The notes beneath the pieces are model-generated. The model ran no database searches. It had not been told where the DNA came from and worked only from the letters and a program-made list of their open reading frames with translations. 34,929 nucleotides of DNA, taken from Candidatus Poribacteria bacterium (GTDB lineage: Bacteria > Poribacteria > DTPJ01 > WJIO01). The DNA is taken from contig WJIO01000323.1 in the NCBI GenBank assembly GCA_014730235.1, positions 1 to 34,929 on the forward strand, written 5' to 3'. Position 1 is the stretch's first letter, and each line of letters opens with the position of its first letter. Made by a program: the position numbers and the translations under genes. Shown here one piece after another: positions 23,538 to 31,017 of this stretch.

Positions 23538-24536
23538 TCACTCTCCCATTGTATATCTACAACCTGTTTCGGAAGATTTAATAGCTCCAAAGACCATTTC
23601 AAGACTTTTCAGGTTATTTTTACCAGAGAAACCGGGCTCTTTGTCTCCATTTATATAGCTGATAAATTCATCAAGAACTATCTTATTTAAAACAGGTAAA
23701 TTCAGATCACTGATATGGGTTTCATCATCCCATGAAACGGCTATTTCTTTATCGTTTAAGAACACGTGGTCATTTATTAATTTTATTATACCCTTTTCCC
23801 CTTCAATATGCCAGTTACACGTCCAGTTAGTATTTTCTGATTCGGTAGCAACTCCCCGGAAGCAAACCCGACAGTTGTTTTTCATTTCAAAGACAACATA
23901 GGAACATCTACAGCCATGTTCATTTATCCATGATGGATTCCAGCATTCAGCCCATACCGATTTTGCATTTGAGCCAATAATCCATCTGATGTAGTCAAAG
24001 AAGTGAATAGCCCCCTGGACCAGCAGTGGATAAGGTTGTGGGTAGCTTCCTCCATACCCCGGACTGCCGAAAAACGCGTCCTGATGTATATATCCTACTT
24101 CCCCTATTTCACCCGATTGTATTAAATCACGCATCTTCATAATAACCGGGTGGTATCTAAGCTGTTGGGCTACAGCCATTTTAAGCCCCCTGTTTTCAGC
24201 TTCTTTCACCATAACTTTCCCGGTTTTCCACTGGTCACTCATAGGCTTAACCACCAGAAGGTGTTTACCTCCTGAAAAAGCTTTCATGGCGTTAGTGTGA
24301 TGATGCAACTGGGGTGTTGAATCAATTACAAAATCAGCTTCAATTTCAGCCCAGTTTGTATCAGGATTCAGATAACACTTATCACTTGATAGATTGAAAA
24401 CATCAGCGGCTTCCTTGAGAATATCCCGATCAATATCCACAAGGGCAATTACTTCAACATCCGGACTGGTAGTAAGTGCGTGTCGCCATGAAGTGCCAAA
24501 TCCACCTACACCAACCTGAATAATTTTAAGGGGCAT
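23538..24536 (-). CDS. Gfo/Idh/MocA family oxidoreductase
   Basis: Encodes 332 residues, ATG after GGAGGAG. The N-terminal Rossmann motif IIQVGVGGFGTSWRHAL binds NAD(P), and EVIALVDIDRD follows. HLLVVKPMSDQWKTGKVMV corresponds to the family's EKP segment, with VKP in place of EKP, keeping the catalytic Lys. A C-terminal sheet domain includes GAIHFFDYIRWIIG, with the usual His. It probably oxidises a sugar, inositol or amino-sugar. It lies between a LamG protein and the ADP-ribosylglycohydrolase in a three-gene minus-strand unit. Confidence 0.87.
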   Translation of the reverse strand: MPLKIIQVGVGGFGTSWRHALTTSPDVEVIALVDIDRDILKEAADVFNLSSDKCYLNPDTNWAEIEADFVIDSTPQLHHHTNAMKAFSGGKHLLVVKPMSDQWKTGKVMVKEAENRGLKMAVAQQLRYHPVIMKMRDLIQSGEIGEVGYIHQDAFFGSPGYGGSYPQPYPLLVQGAIHFFDYIRWIIGSNAKSVWAECWNPSWINEHGCRCSYVVFEMKNNCRVCFRGVATESENTNWTCNWHIEGEKGIIKLINDHVFLNDKEIAVSWDDETHISDLNLPVLNKIVLDEFISYINGDKEPGFSGKNNLKSLEMVFGAIKSSETGCRYTMGE

Positions 24537-24588
24537 TTTCTCCTCCGATTTAGTGGTTTACTTTTTTACGTCAAACTCAGATCAATTA

Positions 24589-25383
24589 TTATTTTATCTC
24601 ACTCCAGAGAGCAGCTAACTTATCTTTTGATTCAACAGGCGCGCCCATGCCCGTAACTTCTTCCAGACCGTTATTCATTATCTCTTCAATATCATCAACA
24701 TCCAGGGCCACGTTGAAAATAGCCACTTCATCCAATATACCCATTAACTGGTGTCCGCCGGATGAACCATCGCCAATTCTCAGGACATCCGGTTCAGCAT
24801 CCAGACTTGGTACAGAATAAGGCTCCTGACCTACTTGAACACCATCCACGTATATAACAAGACCTGTATCCTCTCCTATAACCCCAGCAAGATGATGCCA
24901 TTCACCATCAGTTATTATCGGTCCGGCAATAGGACCACCCCAGGCGTCTTTAGCACCTTTTGTGATGCTTAACTGAAGTTTCTGAGTACCTTTGTCAACT
25001 ACCAGCAGGTAGTTCCGGGGATTCTGACCTTTCATCATGATTGACTGCCATCTGGCTCCACTATCATCTGTTATTTTAGCCCAGGCCACCATGGTAAGTT
25101 CTTCCAGTACCAGGCTGTCATTTGATGGAACTTCTACCCAGGTATCGCTGCCGTTAAATTCCATCGCCTGGCCAAATTGACCATTAATCCATTTTGCATT
25201 TCCGGCAATATTGCCATCATTGCCGCTATCCGAACTATCAACAGCAATATCACCTTTACCTTCTTCAAATAGCCAGAGACCTACCACACTTGCAGGATCA
25301 ATTTCAGCCTGAGTCTGTTCAGCAGAATAGCAAAATAAAAGAGAAATAACAAACAAGACAAAAATAAAATTCTTTAATCTCAT
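24589..25383 (-). CDS. Secreted LamG/concanavalin-like domain protein
   Basis: Encodes 264 residues with a signal peptide (cleavage near QTQA-EI) and GGAGG before the ATG. A single LamG jellyroll fills the rest: VVGLWLFEEGKGDIAVDSS, NGSDTWVEVPSNDSL, LTMVAWAKI, DGEWHHLAGV, VIYVDGVQVG, and GILDEVAIFNVALDVDDIEE. The C-terminal KDKLAALWSEIK tail resembles tails I associate with Poribacterial LamG proteins. It probably binds carbohydrate at the cell surface. First gene of the unit that continues into the Gfo/Idh/MocA gene after 52 bases. Confidence 0.85.
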   Translation of the reverse strand: MRLKNFIFVLFVISLLFCYSAEQTQAEIDPASVVGLWLFEEGKGDIAVDSSDSGNDGNIAGNAKWINGQFGQAMEFNGSDTWVEVPSNDSLVLEELTMVAWAKITDDSGARWQSIMMKGQNPRNYLLVVDKGTQKLQLSITKGAKDAWGGPIAGPIITDGEWHHLAGVIGEDTGLVIYVDGVQVGQEPYSVPSLDAEPDVLRIGDGSSGGHQLMGILDEVAIFNVALDVDDIEEIMNNGLEEVTGMGAPVESKDKLAALWSEIK

Positions 25384-25453
25384 CTCAATATTACCTCCTC
25401 ATTAAATTTTTCACCAGTGAATATAATAATATCTGCTATGATACAACAAACGC

Positions 25454-25482
25454 ATTTTAACTGATCAAACTTAAGGTGTCAA
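25454..25482 (-). promoter_or_regulatory. Promoter of the LamG-Gfo/Idh/MocA-ADP-ribosylglycohydrolase unit
   Basis: On the minus strand, TTGACA (25482-25477), a 17-base spacer and TAAAAT (25459-25454). This leaves a leader of roughly 65 bases before the LamG ATG. Confidence 0.65.
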
Positions 25483-25509
25483 GATACATTCTGAAAATTT
25501 AATAAAATA

Positions 25510-25629
25510 GGCTTTTCCGGGTTCAGTGTGGTTATAATTGAAAATTCTCTCAGCCTGTCATTCCTGCGAAAGCAGGAATGACAGCATATAGTAGTTTCTT
25601 ATCTTTAACACACTGAACCCGGAAGAGCC
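25510..25629. repeat. MITE-family repeat, compact form (copy F)
   Basis: A 120-bp palindrome-like element. The left end GGCTTTTCCGGGTTCAGTGT and the right end, read inwards as GGCTCTTCCGGGTTCAGTGT, differ at one position. The centre is TGTCATTCCTGCG / GCAGGAATGACA. No matching 8-bp duplication is seen at its flanks. Confidence 0.75.
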
Positions 25630-25786
25630 AAACTTTATTTGTTACCCCGTTCTTCGCAATAACACAGGGACATAAATTTTATGCTTGGAATAAAACTTTT
25701 ATTATCGACATATTGAATCAAAGCTGATAAACTAAAATGAATATTGATATTATATAGTCCCAGCAAATTCCGAATCAACAACAAAA

Positions 25787-26980
25787 ATGATAAAAAATAT
25801 TATTATATTGATCTTTTCATTAATTTTTATCTATGGTTGCAGTGAAATCATAATTCCGCGTAATCCAGCTTATCGCTTTATAGTGGCCTTTGACGGTAAT
25901 GAGAATATGGATAAAATATATGATGAATTAAAGGAAATAGATATAGATGTAATTGATAAACTGTATATAATATCCGCCGTTTCCTGTTATCTCAACGAAG
26001 ATCAGAAAGACCACATCTTATCCCTTCCATACACCCGTTATATAGAACCTGATTACGAATTATTCATGCTGGATGTCAATTTTCCTTCCGTTGCATTTAT
26101 CAGCAAATATGAGATAAATATATCCGACGAAGTCACCGATTGGGGGGTAAGATACATCAAAGCACCTGAAGTATGGGATATTACCACAGGAAAAGGTATT
26201 CGTATAGGTGTAATTGACACAGGAATTACGCCTGATCACCCTGATCTGCAGGGATGTATAGCAGGTGGATATAACGCCATTGATGGAGGCCGTTACGAGG
26301 ATGATAATGATCATGGAACATATATATCTTCCATTATTGCTGGACGAAAAAACAATTCGGGTATTATAGGCGTTGCACCTGATGCAGAAATTTATGCTAT
26401 AAAAGTGATGAATAATCAGGGCAGGGGTTTTATATCCAACGTTATTGAAGGCTGCCAGTGGGCTGCGGAAGAGGGCATTAAGATTGTTAATCTCAGTCTG
26501 GGTGCTGATTTTGAATCTATATCCATAAAAGAAGCCATATCATACATGACTGAAAAGGGAATTATAACAGTAGCCGCAGCAGGTAACGAAGGTAAAAATG
26601 TTATTTATTCACCGGCGAGGGAATCTGTTGCATTATGTGTCGGTGGGGCAGGAATGAATGGGGATCGGGCATCTTGGTCAAATTATGGAAATGAAATGAA
26701 AATCAGCGGCGTTCTGGCCCCTGGTGACTTTATCCTGGTAGGTGAAAAAAGCGGCGGCTGGCGAAGAGTTTCGGGTACAAGCGTAGCCGCTCCCCATGTA
26801 ACCGGTCTCTTTGCTCTTCTTATGGAGTTAAACTCTGACTCGGGTTTTTCCCTTCGAGATTATGTTATAGCTGGTGCATCTAATCATAGTAACCCGGATG
26901 AATATATCGGATATGGTATGATCAACGCATTGAAATCTGTAAATTTGATGCTGAAAGAAGATGCGTATAGGGCACGTTGA
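25787..26980 (+). CDS. Subtilisin-like serine protease, lipoprotein
   Basis: Encodes 397 residues. A lipobox FIYGC puts the mature N-terminus at Cys18, so it should be membrane-anchored outside the cytoplasm. Residues about 28-85 (YRFIVAFDGNENMDKIYDEL and following) look like an inhibitor-I9 type prodomain. The S8 catalytic set is complete: Asp in GVIDTGITPDHPDL, His in DNDHGTYISSIIAG, Asn in AAAGNEG and Ser in SGTSVAAPHVTG. No ribosome site is evident before the ATG. The terminator hairpin overlaps the last codons. It appears monocistronic, and repeat copy F lies upstream. Confidence 0.9.
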   Translation: MIKNIIILIFSLIFIYGCSEIIIPRNPAYRFIVAFDGNENMDKIYDELKEIDIDVIDKLYIISAVSCYLNEDQKDHILSLPYTRYIEPDYELFMLDVNFPSVAFISKYEINISDEVTDWGVRYIKAPEVWDITTGKGIRIGVIDTGITPDHPDLQGCIAGGYNAIDGGRYEDDNDHGTYISSIIAGRKNNSGIIGVAPDAEIYAIKVMNNQGRGFISNVIEGCQWAAEEGIKIVNLSLGADFESISIKEAISYMTEKGIITVAAAGNEGKNVIYSPARESVALCVGGAGMNGDRASWSNYGNEMKISGVLAPGDFILVGEKSGGWRRVSGTSVAAPHVTGLFALLMELNSDSGFSLRDYVIAGASNHSNPDEYIGYGMINALKSVNLMLKEDAYRAR

Positions 26981-26990
26981 AACGTGCCCT
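26967..26990. terminator. Bidirectional rho-independent-type terminator
   Basis: TAGGGCACGT (26967-26976), the loop TGAA, then ACGTGCCCTA form a perfect ten-pair stem, with TATTCCTATTTCTCTTCC following on the plus strand. The protease stop codon lies in the loop. It sits between convergent genes and probably serves both. Confidence 0.8.
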
Positions 26991-26996
26991 ATATTC

Positions 26997-27758
26997 CTAT
27001 TTCTCTTCCCCTTTACATCTCAATTCCATCAACTCGGTATAACTCTTGCCATCTTTTTCCTGGTATCTTATAAATCTGTATGGGGCAGTCTTTTCATACC
27101 AAAAATAATACTCGGATGTCAAACGTCCTATTATCCCACCGGAAGCTCCTACTTCCAGTTTATAACAATCAAACGTACCCGCTGGAACAGTAACTTTTTC
27201 CTCTGCTACTACCTTAGCATATGCTCCCCACATTTTCCATGCCCATAGAGGAAGTTTGTTACTAAAAGGAGGGGTTATATGCAATTCTATTTCTTCTTTT
27301 TTACCAAAGGGAAAACCTCGAAGACAGTATGCCAGCATAATTCCGTTATAACCATCGGGTTTACGGTCAATATCCTTATCTTTTTTATCACCTTCTATAT
27401 TGGCCTCAAGATATAGCTTATCTTCTTTAGCTTTCATAGTAACTTCATATGGATGTTCCTTGTCTGTACGAATAATATAGAAATAAAGTAGTTGCATATC
27501 CGATTTATTAAGAATATATTCTGCATGCTTCGTATTGCCTGAGTCTGATGTAATTTTATATACCGGTTTACCTTCCCATTCCGATACACTCCATTTTACC
27601 AGGGACAATTGTGGCTCTTCACCTTCCCGAACCCATCGCCAGACAAAGGTTTCACCATCGGGGACGTTGGGATCATTAAGAACGTCGCTCCTGATAGAGC
27701 TGCAGAACATACTGACACATAAGCAGGTTAATATAAATAATCCTAAATATCTTTTCAT
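26997..27758 (-). CDS. Secreted DUF3108-like protein
   Basis: Encodes 253 residues with a signal peptide (MKRYLGLFILTCLCVSMFCS), which could also be read as a weak lipoprotein signal. GGAAGG precedes the ATG. The rest is predicted beta-rich: ETFVWRWVREGE at the start, then EEKVTVPAGTFDCYKLEVGA and YYFWYEKTAPYRFIRYQE. The VPAGTFDCYKLE stretch is the pattern I associate with DUF3108-type barrel proteins of the envelope. No catalytic motif. Monocistronic, convergent with the protease gene. Confidence 0.6.
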   Translation of the reverse strand: MKRYLGLFILTCLCVSMFCSSIRSDVLNDPNVPDGETFVWRWVREGEEPQLSLVKWSVSEWEGKPVYKITSDSGNTKHAEYILNKSDMQLLYFYIIRTDKEHPYEVTMKAKEDKLYLEANIEGDKKDKDIDRKPDGYNGIMLAYCLRGFPFGKKEEIELHITPPFSNKLPLWAWKMWGAYAKVVAEEKVTVPAGTFDCYKLEVGASGGIIGRLTSEYYFWYEKTAPYRFIRYQEKDGKSYTELMELRCKGEEK

Positions 27759-27810
27759 AACAAACAGTCCTTCCAGTCTTATTAAATCAATTAATCAAGT
27801 TTAATAAATT

Positions 27811-27904
27811 GGTTCTTCAGGGCTAAGTGTGGTAAAAATGAAAAACTTTTACAAGCTTGTCATTCCTGCCTCAAGCTTTTTAAAAAGCTTGAGGCAGGAA
27901 TGAC
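27811..27904 (+). repeat. MITE-family repeat, half copy (copy G)
   Basis: Begins GGTTCTTCAGGGCTAAGTGT, reads through the ACTTTTACAAGCTTGTC arm and the hairpin ATTCCTGCCTCAAGC / GCTTGAGGCAGGAAT. No right terminus is found. Bases 27812-27870 are an exact 59-bp reverse complement of 28868-28926 in copy H on the far side of the DUF1638 gene. Confidence 0.8.
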
Positions 27905-27990
27905 AAATTTTATAATTTACAATTGTGATAAATGCACTATTCTAAACACATTTTTCATTTTTGATTACAATATATTAAACTAAAAATACC

Positions 27991-28731
27991 TCACAATAGT
28001 TTACAGGTAATTATACCCTCGTCATAAGACGGAACAATTTTATGATGTGGTGGGACTGTTAGGAACTCGTCTTTATTCCATTTGCCATCAATTAAATCCT
28101 TAATAAGACGCATATTGCCAGTCAGCTTTTCATATGTCCAGTTGTTCTGTTCAGCTATATGACGCACTTTTTCTTCATATTCAGGAAATTCTACTAAGCC
28201 TACATCTATGTATGCGGCACAGGTATAATTATTTACCCATGAATTTTCAAATTCCATCAGGTATTTGGCGTTATCTTCTCCGTATTTTTCCACATATTGC
28301 TGATACTTACTTTTTAATTTCACTTGATCCTGACTGCTCTGGGGATTATTTTGGACTTTTCCACCGCTGCGTTCCAGCCAGCCTGATGTATAATAATAAG
28401 TTCCCGGAACTCGATTATGATGTTCCATATAGCTTTCTTTTGATCCTAAAAAAAGAGTTATACAGTCATGGGCTTTAGGTATAATTAATGGTATACCCGG
28501 CGCATTGATATTTGCTAGACCGTTACTGCAAAGGGCGTAAACAAGCACAATCGCATCATATAATTTTTCATCTGTTGCATCTATTCTGGTTTGAATTACT
28601 TCCCGCATTTTATCCGGTTCATCATGAAGACCTTTTTCCAGGAACTCCATATCTATTACATTTTCTGAATAAGCCGCAGCCAGACACACCTCTCTGAAAA
28701 GCACGTTACAGGATATAATTTTTAAATGCAT
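27991..28731 (-). CDS. DUF1638 family protein
   Basis: The ORF reaches GTG 28740, but ATG 28731 (MHLKIISCNV, 246 residues) has AGGTGG five bases upstream and is preferred. Family landmarks are visible: ISCNVLFREVC at the start, LEKGLHDEPDKMREVIQTRI, YDAIVLVYALCSNGLANI, and IPLIIPKAHDCITLFLGS, with conserved Cys and His that could bind metal. From memory, DUF1638 genes often lie near corrinoid methyltransferases in anaerobes; this is association only. There is no signal peptide, so it is cytoplasmic. It stands alone and is flanked by inverted repeat copies G and H. Confidence 0.8.
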   Translation of the reverse strand: MHLKIISCNVLFREVCLAAAYSENVIDMEFLEKGLHDEPDKMREVIQTRIDATDEKLYDAIVLVYALCSNGLANINAPGIPLIIPKAHDCITLFLGSKESYMEHHNRVPGTYYYTSGWLERSGGKVQNNPQSSQDQVKLKSKYQQYVEKYGEDNAKYLMEFENSWVNNYTCAAYIDVGLVEFPEYEEKVRHIAEQNNWTYEKLTGNMRLIKDLIDGKWNKDEFLTVPPHHKIVPSYDEGIITCKLL

Positions 28732-28765
28732 ATTATCCACCTGTTTAATTATATCTGATAAATTT

Positions 28766-28927
28766 GATTCTTCCGGGTTTATTGTGGTAATAAAGAGAAA
28801 TCACAAATTATACAGGAAAAATCTATCCTGATTGTCATTCCTGCCGCGAGCTTTTTAAAAAGCTCGCGGCAGGAATGACAAGCTTGTAAAAGTTTTTCAT
28901 TTTTACCACACTTAGCCCTGAAGAACT
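28766..28927. mobile_element. Intact MITE with 8-bp target duplication (copy H)
   Basis: A 162-bp element with ends GATTCTTCCGGGTTTATTGT and, read inwards from the right, AGTTCTTCAGGGCTAAGTGT. Exact direct repeats ATAAATTT flank it (28758-28765 and 28928-28935). The centre is a strong hairpin, CATTCCTGCCGCGAGC / GCTCGCGGCAGGAATG. Confidence 0.85.
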
Positions 28928-28936
28928 ATAAATTTA

Positions 28937-28970
28937 AAGCCCTGGGAATGACATTGCATAACCAGGGCTT
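28937..28970 (-). terminator. Terminator of the cold-shock gene
   Basis: AAGCCCTGG and CCAGGGCTT form a nine-pair stem around 16 bases. Read on the minus strand it lies about 30 bases after the csp stop and is followed by TTTAAATTTATAG. The T tract is only moderate. MITE copy H has inserted just beyond it. Confidence 0.55.
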
Positions 28971-29002
28971 AAATGTTAAATATTCTTCAGAAACTTACCC
29001 CC

Positions 29003-29206
29003 TTAGACTGGGGTTACATTTCCAGCCTGTAAACCTTTTGGACTCTCAATAATTTCGAATTCGACTTCCTGACCTTCTTCTAGAGTCTTGAATCCATCCA
29101 TTTTGATGGCAGAATAATGGACAAAAAGGTCATCGCCTCCATCCTGTTCGATGAAACCAAAACCCCTGCGCTCATTAAACCATTTGACTCTACCTTTGCT
29201 TCTCAC
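29003..29206 (-). CDS. csp: Cold-shock domain protein
   Basis: Encodes 67 residues, the standard CspA-type length. RNP1 is present as RGFGFI and RNP2 as DLFVHYSAI, within [17 protein letters not shown]. It is a single-stranded RNA/DNA-binding OB-fold protein acting as an RNA chaperone. The start is GTG 29206 with AGGAGG nine bases upstream. A 5' leader of about 145 bases separates it from its promoter, as is typical for cold-shock genes whose leaders fold differently with temperature. Confidence 0.95.
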   Translation of the reverse strand: MRSKGRVKWFNERRGFGFIEQDGGDDLFVHYSAIKMDGFKTLEEGQEVEFEIIESPKGLQAGNVTPV

Positions 29207-29350
29207 TTAGACACACCTCCTGCGAATAAATTCTATTAATCTATTCAGACCTTAGATTTTTGCGGGCCCTTAGAACCGAAGCCGCAGGAGGGTAGATTAA
29301 ACTACCGCAGCTACTCGCAATCTAATTCACCTCAACAAAAACCTGCTACA
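29207..29350 (-). promoter_or_regulatory. Long structured 5' leader of the csp gene
   Basis: This stretch without a gene of its own should be transcribed as the csp leader. On the minus strand it contains TAGATT and AATCTA arms around GCGAGTAGCTGCGGTAG, and a CTGCGGCTTCGGTT segment, so it can fold. A cold-responsive leader is likely by analogy with other csp genes. Confidence 0.45.
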
Positions 29351-29356
29351 TCAATT

Positions 29357-29385
29357 AGAATACTACAGGTCATATGCAATGTCAA
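29357..29385 (-). promoter_or_regulatory. Promoter of the csp gene
   Basis: On the minus strand TTGACA (29385-29380), 17 bases, TATTCT (29362-29357). Divergent from the argH promoter, with 11 bases between the two -35 boxes. Confidence 0.7.
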
Positions 29386-29396
29386 GACATTTTTGG

Positions 29397-29425
29397 TTGA
29401 TTTGCAGGATTTTTATGGATATAAT
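29397..29425 (+). promoter_or_regulatory. Promoter of the argH-ABC exporter operon
   Basis: TTGATT (29397-29402), a 17-base spacer, TATAAT (29420-29425). The leader to ATG 29527 would be about 95 bases. Confidence 0.65.
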
Positions 29426-29526
29426 AGCTTATTGGCATGATTTTTATATGAAAGGTTGAAAAATATGATTCTTCGTAATCTTTAAAAAGTGAACATCATT
29501 TATCCTGTGAAAGGGGGATTCCCAAT

Positions 29527-31017
29527 ATGAGTCCAGTTTGGGGACATAGATTGGAGGAGCAGCCAGAGGAATTAAGTGTCCTTTATTGTGCAGGCCGGGA
29601 TGTAAAAAGCCTGCCTATGGCCGATGAAATTCTTATAACATATGATATATGGAACACCGAAGCCCATGATATAATGCTGTATAAACAGGGCATATTGACC
29701 AAGGAAGAAGTAAAAGTAATATTATCAGCACTGGATCAGGTGCGTAAACTGCATGAGAAAGATCAATTTAAACTGGATCCACAAAAAGAGGATGTTCATA
29801 TGAATATCGAGAGCTTTATTACCGAAAAATGTGATCCGGTTATTGGTCGAAAGGTTCATACCGGCAGGAGTAGAAACGACCAGATTGTATGCGACATGCG
29901 TATGTATCTAAGGGAGAAAATTCTAAAGATTACAGACAGCCTGATCACCCTTGTGGAAGCTTTGCTGAACGTTGCCCAGGAGCATATAGAGACAGTTATG
30001 CCCGGTTTTACACACTACCAGCATGCTACTATATCAACCTTCGGTCATTTGCTTACATCTTACGCCCAGGCCATGGAGCGAGACCTGGATCGCATGGAAT
30101 TTGTTTACTCCATTACAAATCGCTGTCCATTAGGCGCAGCCGCTGGATACGGCACATCATGGCCCATTGATAGAGACCTTACGGCAAAGCTTTTGGGATT
30201 TGATGAAGTTCAGGAGAACAGCATTGACTGCGTATCTTCCCGGTGGGAAACAGAAGCTCAATTTGCCTCTGCCATATCCTTTATGATGAACCATCTCAGC
30301 ATTATGTCTCAGGATTTCGTATTCCTCAGCACATCCGAAGCCGGGATGTTAAAGCTTGATGATCGGTTTGTGCTGGGAAGTTCCATAATGCCCCAAAAGC
30401 GAAACCCCGGCCCGCTGGAAGTTACCAGAGCCAAAGCCGCTATAGCTCAGGGAACTGTTCAGGCCCTATTTGGTATTTCCAAAGCCAGCCTCTCAGGTTA
30501 TAATCGCGATGGTCAGTATACAAAGTATCTGATTATGGATATAATAAACGAATGTGAGTTAGCCCCGGTGGTGTTAAAAGAAGTGGTTAAATCCCTTCAG
30601 GTAAACAAGGGTGAAATGCAGAGACAGGCATCATTGGGTTTTCTCAACGCTGTGGATGTAGCCGATTACCTCACCCGAAAATTTAATCTTCCTTTCAGGC
30701 AAGCCTACCACATAGTGGCCGAATCCGTTAAATTATCTGATGAGGCCGGAGAGCTTACATTATCGGCTGTTAATCAGGCGATGGAAAATGCAGGTGTTAA
30801 TCATAAAGTAGATGAAGAGGATTTTGGGGCTTTAACAATTCCGCAAAAAAATGTAAGCCTGAAAAGCCATATAGGTGGTCCAGCTCCTGATGCTGTATTA
30901 AAAACCATTAAAAATATTGGTATCAGGCTTTCATCCCACAGACAAACACTGTCCGAAGCTGTAAAGCGACTGGAACGGGCAAAGATAGAGATAGAAAGTA
31001 TAAAGAAGGAATTTTGA
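29527..31017 (+). CDS. argH: Argininosuccinate lyase family protein (ArgH-like)
   Basis: Encodes 496 residues, slightly longer than most ArgH (about 460), with AAGGGGGA before the ATG. The fumarase/aspartase superfamily signature GSSIMPQKRNPGP lies at about 284-296, with its catalytic Ser. HTGRSRNDQ and MPGFTHYQHA match substrate-binding regions. The family QRAQP motif reads QHATI here, and the N-terminus lacks the usual LWGGRF form (VWGHRLEEQPEEL). It probably splits argininosuccinate into arginine and fumarate, but these changes leave a related substrate possible. No argG or other arginine genes are nearby; an ABC exporter pair follows directly. Confidence 0.75.
   Translation: MSPVWGHRLEEQPEELSVLYCAGRDVKSLPMADEILITYDIWNTEAHDIMLYKQGILTKEEVKVILSALDQVRKLHEKDQFKLDPQKEDVHMNIESFITEKCDPVIGRKVHTGRSRNDQIVCDMRMYLREKILKITDSLITLVEALLNVAQEHIETVMPGFTHYQHATISTFGHLLTSYAQAMERDLDRMEFVYSITNRCPLGAAAGYGTSWPIDRDLTAKLLGFDEVQENSIDCVSSRWETEAQFASAISFMMNHLSIMSQDFVFLSTSEAGMLKLDDRFVLGSSIMPQKRNPGPLEVTRAKAAIAQGTVQALFGISKASLSGYNRDGQYTKYLIMDIINECELAPVVLKEVVKSLQVNKGEMQRQASLGFLNAVDVADYLTRKFNLPFRQAYHIVAESVKLSDEAGELTLSAVNQAMENAGVNHKVDEEDFGALTIPQKNVSLKSHIGGPAPDAVLKTIKNIGIRLSSHRQTLSEAVKRLERAKIEIESIKKEF

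Noticed and set aside
29260-29330. tRNA-like fold in the csp leader
   Set aside because: The stem-forming GC stretches do not give a cloverleaf or a T-loop GTTCRA motif; the csp leader explains it.
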